Of a DNA stretch of 50,302 nucleotides, positions 32,354 to 38,536 are shown piece after piece; the stretch's first letter is position 1, and the number at the start of each line of letters is the position of its first letter. Origin of the DNA: Bacteroidales bacterium (GTDB taxonomy: Bacteria > Bacteroidota > Bacteroidia > Bacteroidales > F082); the NCBI GenBank assembly GCA_017508895.1, contig JAFWRA010000075.1, positions 1 through 50,302 of the forward strand, written 5' to 3'. The notes below the pieces were generated by a model that saw nothing but the letters and a program-made list of their open reading frames with translations, made no database searches and was not told where the DNA came from. Made by a program: the position numbers and the translations under genes.

Positions 32354-34306
32354 ATGAAAACACTATTCAGACTAAGATACGACAGCCGCTGGGGCGAGGA
32401 ATTGTTCCTCACGGGAAACAGTGCAGAATTAGGCAATTGGAATACCAATAAGGCCGTGAAAATGGAATATGTGGGGCCTGGGATTTGGTCCGTGGAAATC
32501 GACGGGACGCCGACGGCCGAATACAAATATTTCATCCGCGAAAACGGCCAAATCCGTTGGGAAGAAGGTCCCAACCGCATTTTGCCCGAGGGCAAAGACC
32601 GCATTTGGGATTGGTTCGGCCTCACCGAAAGGCAGACGATGCAAGGCGTGGCCGTGCCACTATTCAGCCTGCGTTCGGAGAACGATTTCGGCATCGGGGA
32701 ATATGCCGACCTGCCGAAACTGGGCGACTGGTGCGTTACCAACGGACTGAAAATCATTCAAATCCTGCCCATCAACGACACAACAGCGCATTACGATTGG
32801 CACGATTCTTATCCTTATAATGCCATCTCGGCTTTTGCGCTGAATCCGATTTATTTGAACATAGAAAAGTTGGAGGGCATTGCTTTTCCTTCCATAGATT
32901 CCCAAGGGAATGACATGAAAGGAAAAGCAATAAATAGCACCGCTTTCAAGCGGATGCGGACGATGCTCAACAAGGAAGAATCTGTCAATTATCCCAAGGT
33001 GTTGAAAGCCAAATGGAAATATTTCCAAATCGCCTTTGAGCAGCAATGGGATGCACTAAAAAACACCGCTGAATTCCAGCAATTCGTCAAGGAAAACGAA
33101 GACTGGCTCTATGACTATGCCCAATATTGCGCCAAGCGCGATAGCAATGGCACGGAGATTCACCTCTTCCTACAATACCACTGCGACAAACAACTACGTG
33201 AGGCGGTCAAAGCATTGCACGACAAAGGCTTGCTGCTGAAGGGCGACATCCCCATTGGAGTGAATCCCGTTGGAGTGGATGTAAAATCTCACCCCTCCTT
33301 GTTCAACCTCAATGTGCAGGTCGGTGCCCCGCCCGATGACTTCGCTGCCGAGGGTCAAAACTGGGGCTTCCCGTCCTACAACTGGGAGGCGATGGCCAAG
33401 GACGACTACGCTTGGTGGCAACGCCGCCTGCAAGTGATGGCACGCTATTTCGACGCCTACCGCATTGACCATATCTTGGGTTTCTTCCGCATCTGGGAAA
33501 TCCCGAAGACCGTCAAGTCGGGCTTGCTGGGACACTTCTCTCCTGCCCTGCCTTTGAGCATAGAAGAGATTGAAAGCCAAGGTTTCCTTTTCATCAAAAG
33601 CAAGCATGTGAAGAAAGGTGTGGATACCCTTTTCATCCCTGCACCCAACGAGAAAGACAAGTACATTCCGCGCATTGAACTGCACAAAACCAAAGCCTAT
33701 CAAGCCCTCAGTGAGGAGCAAAAGCAGGCCATCAACACCATTTACGAAGACTATTATTTCCATCGCCACAACGATTTTTGGAAACAGAAAGCCTTGAAGA
33801 AATTGCCCGCTTTGATCAACGCAACAAAGATGATTGCCTGCGGCGAGGACCTCGGCATGATTCCCGCCTGTGTGCCTGAAGTGATGCAGGAATTGAGCAT
33901 CATGAGCCTTGAGGTACAGCGTATGCCTAAGGTGTTCGGGCATCAGTTTGTGCAGACAGAAGATCTGCCCGAGAACTGCGTCTACACCACGGGCACCCAC
34001 GACATGCCCACCTTGCGTGGCTGGCTGGCAGAAGACCGTGTCCGCACCCGTCAGTTCCTCGACAGCCTCGACCTCGACGACCGCAAAGTCACCGCAAAGA
34101 CCATCAAAAAGATCCTGGAAAAGCATTTGGACAGTCCCTCAAAGTGGAACATCTATCCTTTACAAGACCTTTTGGACTTGGATGAAAAAAATTGGTCGCC
34201 CAACCCAATGGACGACCAAATCAATGTCCCTTCAAACGCCAAAAACCAGTGGAAATGGCGGATGAAAATGACGATAGAATCACTTACGGCAGCACATCAT
34301 GGATAA
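32354..34306 (+). CDS. malQ: 4-alpha-glucanotransferase (amylomaltase, GH77) with N-terminal CBM20
   Basis: The 650-residue cytosolic enzyme transfers alpha-1,4-glucan segments in maltodextrin and glycogen metabolism. Residues about 1-95 form a starch-binding CBM20 (ELFLTGNSAELGNWN), and GH77 follows (VAVPLFSLRSENDFGIGEY). Catalytic residues are nucleophile Asp372 in YRIDHILGFFRIWEIP, acid/base Glu498 in ACGEDLGMIP, and Asp550 in TGTHDMPTLRGW. Bacteroidota MalQ proteins are often near 890 residues with two CBM20-like domains; this one has only one. The last 23 bp overlap, tail to tail, the stop end of the minus-strand gene at 34284. Confidence 0.95.
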   Translation: MKTLFRLRYDSRWGEELFLTGNSAELGNWNTNKAVKMEYVGPGIWSVEIDGTPTAEYKYFIRENGQIRWEEGPNRILPEGKDRIWDWFGLTERQTMQGVAVPLFSLRSENDFGIGEYADLPKLGDWCVTNGLKIIQILPINDTTAHYDWHDSYPYNAISAFALNPIYLNIEKLEGIAFPSIDSQGNDMKGKAINSTAFKRMRTMLNKEESVNYPKVLKAKWKYFQIAFEQQWDALKNTAEFQQFVKENEDWLYDYAQYCAKRDSNGTEIHLFLQYHCDKQLREAVKALHDKGLLLKGDIPIGVNPVGVDVKSHPSLFNLNVQVGAPPDDFAAEGQNWGFPSYNWEAMAKDDYAWWQRRLQVMARYFDAYRIDHILGFFRIWEIPKTVKSGLLGHFSPALPLSIEEIESQGFLFIKSKHVKKGVDTLFIPAPNEKDKYIPRIELHKTKAYQALSEEQKQAINTIYEDYYFHRHNDFWKQKALKKLPALINATKMIACGEDLGMIPACVPEVMQELSIMSLEVQRMPKVFGHQFVQTEDLPENCVYTTGTHDMPTLRGWLAEDRVRTRQFLDSLDLDDRKVTAKTIKKILEKHLDSPSKWNIYPLQDLLDLDEKNWSPNPMDDQINVPSNAKNQWKWRMKMTIESLTAAHHG

Positions 34307-35126
34307 TATCGGATCCACTTGATGCGTGGCTATCGGCAGGATTGCCATTACCCGTAAAGTGCAGTTCGCTTGAGCCCGAAAGGTTGACCTTGATGGTGCC
34401 ATCGCAATGAATATAGGCATCACTTGAGCCTGACATTGAGCCTTCGCATTGGTCGCATTCGAAGCCGTATCTCATTTCTTTGATAGTCTTCTTAATGTTG
34501 CTGGCGCCGGTCAAATTAATCTTGAGTGTTCCAACGTATCCTTCAAAAGTGGCATCAGAGGCACCGCTCATCTCAAGGTCAAGGTCGAGGGCTTCCACAT
34601 TACCCTTGATGTTGGAACTACCCGACAAAGCCATGTCGATTTCGTCGGCCCAAATATCGCCAAAGAAATCAGAAGCACCCGAAATATCAATATTCACCTC
34701 ATCGGCATCAATTTCGCAATAGAAATCGGATGCGCCCGACAATTCCACATCAACCTTTTGACCTTCAAGACCATATTCCGAACGGAATTCCGAAGCGCCC
34801 GACAGGTCCACGCTCGTTAAATTGGCATTGTAGGGAATAATAGCCTTCAATTCACAGTTATAAACGTTGGCGACGGGCTTAAGTCTGATTTTCAGCGTAT
34901 TGTCTACGACTTCCACCACAACCTTCGGCATGACGTTTTCGCCCGCCGTGATGGTGACTACATCAACAGCATCGCTGACGGTGACATCAAACGCAGACTC
35001 CACTTCAAGTGCAGTGTAGGCTCCAGAAATGTTGAAATCCCTGGTGATGGGGTCGCCAGCAAACTTTTTGCAACTGCCGAAGGCAAACAAAACCAAGGCT
35101 GAAAAGACGATCAAATACTTTTTCAT
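34284..35126 (-). CDS. Head-GIN domain (DUF2807) lipoprotein
   Basis: The 280-residue lipoprotein starts at ATG 35126 (MKKYLIVFSALVLFAFGSCKK; lipobox FGSC), not at the longer open frame, which would read through the TATTTTTG promoter at 35193-35200. DUF2807 proteins form a beta-helix-like auto-adhesin fold. Here eight short repeats of the type LSGASD / LSGSSN run from about residue 95 to 265, matching the family's periodic turns. Bacteroidota genomes have many such proteins, of unknown role. The 3' end overlaps malQ by 23 bp in convergent orientation, so both transcripts must pass each other. Confidence 0.85.
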   Translation of the reverse strand: MKKYLIVFSALVLFAFGSCKKFAGDPITRDFNISGAYTALEVESAFDVTVSDAVDVVTITAGENVMPKVVVEVVDNTLKIRLKPVANVYNCELKAIIPYNANLTSVDLSGASEFRSEYGLEGQKVDVELSGASDFYCEIDADEVNIDISGASDFFGDIWADEIDMALSGSSNIKGNVEALDLDLEMSGASDATFEGYVGTLKINLTGASNIKKTIKEMRYGFECDQCEGSMSGSSDAYIHCDGTIKVNLSGSSELHFTGNGNPADSHASSGSDIIHDVLP

Positions 35127-35192
35127 TTTGAATTGGCCGCTGTTATATACCATCGGGCCATCGGTTTTTGATTGGTTGATTAAAAAATGGCG

Positions 35193-35200
35193 CAAAAATA
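35193..35200 (-). promoter_or_regulatory. -7 element of the DUF2807 gene
   Basis: TATTTTTG on the minus strand, 67 bp before ATG 35126; it supports that start over one at 35195. Confidence 0.55.
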
Positions 35201-35263
35201 ATCATTAGTTAATTCTAAATACGTAGAAACAGCGAAAAAGTTACATACCACGAAAAAAAACTG

Positions 35264-35271
35264 TACCTTTG
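35264..35271 (+). promoter_or_regulatory. -7 element of deoC
   Basis: TACCTTTG on the plus strand, 18 bp before the ATG at 35290. It overlaps the upstream in-frame ATG-less extension, supporting the shorter start. Confidence 0.55.
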
Positions 35272-35289
35272 CCCAAAATATCAAACACC

Positions 35290-36132
35290 ATGAAATTCAA
35301 ACCCTACAACCATAGCGAGGCTGCGCTCAACGAGCGGATCGCATTGATTCTCAACGAAGAGAAGAAAAAAGGTCACGAAAAGGAAGCCTTGAAAACCATC
35401 TTCCAAAGCATCGATTTCACCACCTTGGAAGCCTTCGACAACGAAGCTAAGATCAAAGACTTCTGCGAAAAAGCCTTGGCTTTCCCTAAGCAGAAACCAC
35501 ACCTTAGTGTACCCGCTATCTGCATCTACAGTCCCTTTATCCGTCAGGCAAAACAACAATTGGCGGGCAGTGGAATTCGAGTGGCTACGGTGGCCTGCTG
35601 CTTCCCCTCGGGTCAGATGCCGTTCGACCTAAAAGTCAAGGAAGTGGAATACTGCGTCAACGAGGGAGCCGATGAAGTGGACATGGTCATCTCGCGTGGC
35701 ACTTTCCTCGCCGGATGTTACGACGAGGTCTACAACGAAATCAAGACCATCAAGGAAACCTGCGGTAACAAGGCTAGACTGAAAGTCATCCTTGAAACGG
35801 GCGAACTAAAGACGGTGGAAAACATCCGCAAAGCCAGTGAATTGGCCATCCTCGCGGGTGCTGACTTCATCAAGACCTCGACGGGTAAGGTGCCTGTGGC
35901 CGCCACACCTTTGGCTGCCATCATCATGATCGACACCATCAAGGAATACTACGAAGCTACGGGTAAGAAGGTTGGCTTCAAGCCTGCCGGTGGCATGAAA
36001 GTACCAGAAGATGCCCTCACCTATTATTATTTGGTGAAGAGCATTCTCGGCGAACAATGGCTCAACCCGAACCTCTTCCGCGTGGGCACAAGCCGTCTCG
36101 CTGGACTTATATTAGAACAAATAAACAAATGA
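35290..36132 (+). CDS. deoC: Deoxyribose-phosphate aldolase
   Basis: The 280-residue cytosolic TIM-barrel enzyme cleaves 2-deoxyribose-5-phosphate to glyceraldehyde-3-phosphate and acetaldehyde in deoxynucleoside catabolism. The Schiff-base lysine is Lys195 in GADFIKTSTGK; ADEVDMVI and KLKVILETGEL precede it and VGFKPAGGMK follows, all as expected for DeoC. It has about 20-60 extra residues relative to the short bacterial form, as in the longer subclass. It heads a group of small genes (osmC, thioesterase, TSCPD), but a 99-bp gap with a palindrome separates it from osmC. Confidence 0.95.
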   Translation: MKFKPYNHSEAALNERIALILNEEKKKGHEKEALKTIFQSIDFTTLEAFDNEAKIKDFCEKALAFPKQKPHLSVPAICIYSPFIRQAKQQLAGSGIRVATVACCFPSGQMPFDLKVKEVEYCVNEGADEVDMVISRGTFLAGCYDEVYNEIKTIKETCGNKARLKVILETGELKTVENIRKASELAILAGADFIKTSTGKVPVAATPLAAIIMIDTIKEYYEATGKKVGFKPAGGMKVPEDALTYYYLVKSILGEQWLNPNLFRVGTSRLAGLILEQINK

Positions 36133-36148
36133 TAAATGTTGAATTATG

Positions 36149-36197
36149 AATGCTGAATGTCGCGATGCGCTGCTGGGCTTAGTCCTCATTCAGCATT
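36149..36197. repeat. palindromic word-repeat element between deoC and osmC
   Basis: AATGCTGAATG (36149-36159) and CATTCAGCATT (36187-36197) are perfect arms around a 27-nt core GTCGCGATGCGCTGC-type sequence. Extra partial words (TTGAATTATG; CTCATTCAGC) flank it. Confidence 0.7.
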
Positions 36198-36231
36198 TCT
36201 CATTCAGCGCTCCGAATTAATAAGACACAAT

Positions 36232-36642
36232 ATGGTAACCATTAAAGGAACATACAAAGGAAATCTCCGCAATGAGATGACCCATGTGCAGTCGGGCAAC
36301 ACCATCCTCACCGACGCACCTACCGATAACCACGGCAAAGGCGAAGCCTTCTCGCCTACCGACCTCGCCTGTGCTGCCCTTGCTGGATGCATGATGACCA
36401 TCATGGGCATCAGCGCGCAAGGCCACAAATTCGACATCGACGGCACCACCTACACGATAAAGAAGACCATGAACGCCGACCCGCGCCGCATTGGGCAGAT
36501 CGACATCGTGTTCAACTTTCCCGCCAAAGAATACACCGAGAAACAGAAAGCCTTGCTGTGGGCTGCCGCCGAAAGCTGCCCCGTTGGCCGCTCACTGCAT
36601 CCCGATGTCATCGTCAACATCACCATGAACTTCCAAGCCTGA
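36232..36642 (+). CDS. OsmC/Ohr family protein
   Basis: The 136-residue protein has the two redox Cys of the family, Cys53 in ALAGCMMTIMGISA and Cys116 in ESCPVGRSLHPD, used in hydroperoxide reduction by OsmC/Ohr proteins. FSPTDLACAALAGC is the typical pre-helix motif. The start at 36232 (MVTIKGTYKGNLR) is chosen because the upstream open frame runs into the palindrome. The TGA stop shares its A with the ATG of the next gene (TGATG), so translation is coupled. Physiological thiol partner unknown. Confidence 0.9.
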   Translation: MVTIKGTYKGNLRNEMTHVQSGNTILTDAPTDNHGKGEAFSPTDLACAALAGCMMTIMGISAQGHKFDIDGTTYTIKKTMNADPRRIGQIDIVFNFPAKEYTEKQKALLWAAAESCPVGRSLHPDVIVNITMNFQA

Positions 36643-37022
36643 TGGAATACGATATGCTAAAGGGACTCCGCCACAACGAGACGCTCTTGGTGGAGCATAA
36701 AGACACCGCCGCCGTCTACGGCTCGGGGGCTTTGGAGGTCTTTGCCACCCCCGCCATGATTGCCCTGATGGAGAAGACCTGCCTCGAAAGCGTCGCCGAC
36801 AAGATTGGCGATGGCAACACCACTGTGGGCATTGCGGTCAATATCAAACATTTGAAAGCCAGTCCCGTGGGTGCGACCATCTGCTGTGAGGCCGAACTCG
36901 TCGAAGTTGACCGTCGCCGCTTAGTCTTCGAGGTGAAATGTTTTGAAGACGAAACGCTTGTTGGCGAAGGCATCCATGAACGCTTTGTTGTTGACAGCGA
37001 GAAGTTTATGTCCAAATTTTGA
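36642..37022 (+). CDS. Hotdog thioesterase, FlK-like
   Basis: The 126-residue protein has a hotdog fold pattern (FATPAMIALMEKTC, then VGIAVNIKHLKASPVG). The trio Thr36, Glu44 and His70 has exactly the spacing of the catalytic Thr42/Glu50/His76 of fluoroacetyl-CoA thioesterase FlK, which supports an acyl-CoA thioesterase of this group; the substrate is not fluoroacetyl-CoA necessarily. The start overlaps the osmC stop by one base. A second possible ATG lies four codons later. Confidence 0.83.
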   Translation: MEYDMLKGLRHNETLLVEHKDTAAVYGSGALEVFATPAMIALMEKTCLESVADKIGDGNTTVGIAVNIKHLKASPVGATICCEAELVEVDRRRLVFEVKCFEDETLVGEGIHERFVVDSEKFMSKF

Positions 37023-37050
37023 ATTTTAAATCTTGAATTTTAAATCTTAA
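37023..37050 (+). repeat. AT-rich leader repeat before the TSCPD gene
   Basis: Two tandem copies of TTGAATTTTAAATCTT fill the 28 bp between the thioesterase stop and the ATG at 37051. Same orientation relative to the downstream start as the copies before pfp and the gene at 47443. Confidence 0.7.
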
Positions 37051-37299
37051 ATGAAATACACCTACCGAACCCAAGGCACCTGCAGCCAAGCCATTGAGTT
37101 TGAAATCGAGGACGGCATTCTGAAGAATGTGCAGTTTTACGGCGGCTGCAATGGAAACACACAAGGTGTGAGCGCATTAGTAGATGGCATGAAAATTGAT
37201 GAGGTGCTGCGACGTTTGGAAGGCATCCGATGCGGCTTCAAGAACACCTCTTGCCCCGACCAACTGTGCCGTGCTATTCGGCAAGCGATAGAAAGTTGA
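37051..37299 (+). CDS. TIGR03905-type TSCPD domain protein
   Basis: The 82-residue protein contains the diagnostic FKNTSCPDQLCRAI near its end, preceded by GGCNGNTQGVSALVDGM. The TSCPD domain is found in the C-terminal part of some class II ribonucleotide reductases, and the four Cys (in GTCSQ, GGCNGN, IRCGF and TSCPD) might bind metal. This stand-alone form is common in Bacteroidota and Clostridia and has no assigned function. It follows the thioesterase by 28 bp. Confidence 0.9.
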   Translation: MKYTYRTQGTCSQAIEFEIEDGILKNVQFYGGCNGNTQGVSALVDGMKIDEVLRRLEGIRCGFKNTSCPDQLCRAIRQAIES

Positions 37300-37366
37300 G
37301 CGTTTTGAGATTCATACAATTTTATTGACACATTTGCGTTATAGAACAGATTAAAAACTAACAAAT

Positions 37367-38467
37367 ATGAAGAAACACATCTTACCAGTGGCAGTTTTGG
37401 CACTTGTTGTCACACTCACCACATTCACCAGTTGCAGAAAACCCAAGGCTGAAGACAACACTCCAGCCAAGGAAGGTCTTTATCTCGGCATCGTGGGGTT
37501 TAACAGCGAACTCTACACCATGCCTCTCGGCCTGCTTAACCAGGACACCAAAACCAACTTTGAGAAATTTGTTGATGAACTGGCCATGCAGAACGGCACC
37601 ATCCTCTACCATGCCGTCAACACGGGCCTCAACAGTTTGGCTGATGCCAAGATTCCGGAAAACCTCATCAACGTTTCCGTGGTGACATTCACCGATGGCC
37701 TCGACCAAGGTTCTTACATCCTTTCAGACTACAATTCAGGTAGCGAATACTTGGCCGCTGTCAATTCAAGGATCAACAACGAACTTATTGGTGGCACTAA
37801 CATCTCTGCCTATTCCATCGGCGTGCGCGGCTCAGATGTGGCAGACGTGGAAAGCTTCCGCAACAACCTGAAGAAACTATCGAGTGACCCAGTGCACAAT
37901 GTCTTTGAAGTCAACAACATGAGCGAAGCCTCTGAGAAGTTTGCCCAAATCGCCCAGCAGCTCTACAACCAAAGCACCTTCTACAATGTCACGCTCAAGC
38001 TGCCGGCACAAGAGCCCAACACCAAGATCCGCTTCACGTTCGACAATGTGAGTGAAGCTACCGCCTCGCAATGCTACATTGAAGGTACCTACATCCGCAC
38101 CAACGGCAAAGGCCAGCTTACTGACATCCGCTATGTGGGTTTGGAATGCAAGTCAGGCGTCGCCGTCACGGCTTCATCGGAAGGCATCTTCGACGTGTTC
38201 GCCTTCCGTGACCTCACCGACTTGAACGGCGCTCAAATCAGCACCGACTATGTGAAACAATGGAACTGGCTTGAATCAGGAGGACAATGGCAGTACAACA
38301 GCGAGTTTACACCTTCGGGCAACACCGAGGTCGTCAACGAATACAAGAGCGCGATGATCATGCTCGTGCTCGACTGCTCCAGCTCCTTGGGCAGCGACTT
38401 CGTCAACATGAAGACTGCCGCCAACGGTTTCATCGAAACACTGAGTGGAAATTACAACGGTAGGTGA
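37367..38467 (+). CDS. Lipoprotein with a von Willebrand A (vWA) fold in apparently permuted order
   Basis: The 366-residue lipoprotein has the leader MKKHILPVAVLALVVTLTTFTSCRK with lipobox TTSC. From residue 37 the sequence starts as the second strand of a vWA domain (YLGIVGFNSELY), then GTILYHAVNTGL (MIDAS Thr78), VSVVTFTDGLDQGS (Asp110), ISAYSIGVRGSD and a C-terminal helix near 195. A beta-rich insert (about 205-325) follows. The first strand and MIDAS motif, IMLVLDCSSSLGSDF (Asp336, Ser338, Ser340), lies at the very end, followed by a single helix. So all MIDAS elements are present but strand 1 is last. It likely binds a metal-dependent ligand at the cell envelope. Ligand unknown. Confidence 0.72.
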   Translation: MKKHILPVAVLALVVTLTTFTSCRKPKAEDNTPAKEGLYLGIVGFNSELYTMPLGLLNQDTKTNFEKFVDELAMQNGTILYHAVNTGLNSLADAKIPENLINVSVVTFTDGLDQGSYILSDYNSGSEYLAAVNSRINNELIGGTNISAYSIGVRGSDVADVESFRNNLKKLSSDPVHNVFEVNNMSEASEKFAQIAQQLYNQSTFYNVTLKLPAQEPNTKIRFTFDNVSEATASQCYIEGTYIRTNGKGQLTDIRYVGLECKSGVAVTASSEGIFDVFAFRDLTDLNGAQISTDYVKQWNWLESGGQWQYNSEFTPSGNTEVVNEYKSAMIMLVLDCSSSLGSDFVNMKTAANGFIETLSGNYNGR

Positions 38468-38486
38468 TTTTTTGACTATGACCATT

Positions 38487-38536
38487 GACGATGGCCACGA
38501 TTGCGTGAATCGCAGTTGTGGTCATCGTCTTTTTTG
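38487..38536 (+). terminator. hairpin terminator after the vWA lipoprotein gene
   Basis: GACGATGGCCAC (38487-38498) pairs with GTGGTCATCGTC (38518-38529; one mismatch), with an inner CGATT/AATCG stem, and TTTTTTG follows. The arms contain GACCATTGACGATGG-type repeated words, so it also resembles the other intergenic palindromes. It ends at the stop of the convergent GH16-GH20 gene. Confidence 0.7.

Noticed and set aside
31846..32757. 303-codon minus-strand frame spanning the 30757/malQ gap
   Set aside because: It runs through a palindrome and opposite two well-supported genes; composition is that of a shadow.
33194..34126. 310-codon minus-strand frame inside malQ
   Set aside because: It lies wholly opposite the GH77 catalytic domain, whose motifs are complete; the product has no family features.
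36387..36641. Longer start for the thioesterase, running through osmC in another frame
   Set aside because: The extra 85 residues are His/Arg-rich frame-shifted osmC sequence; the ATG at 36642 is coupled to the osmC stop.
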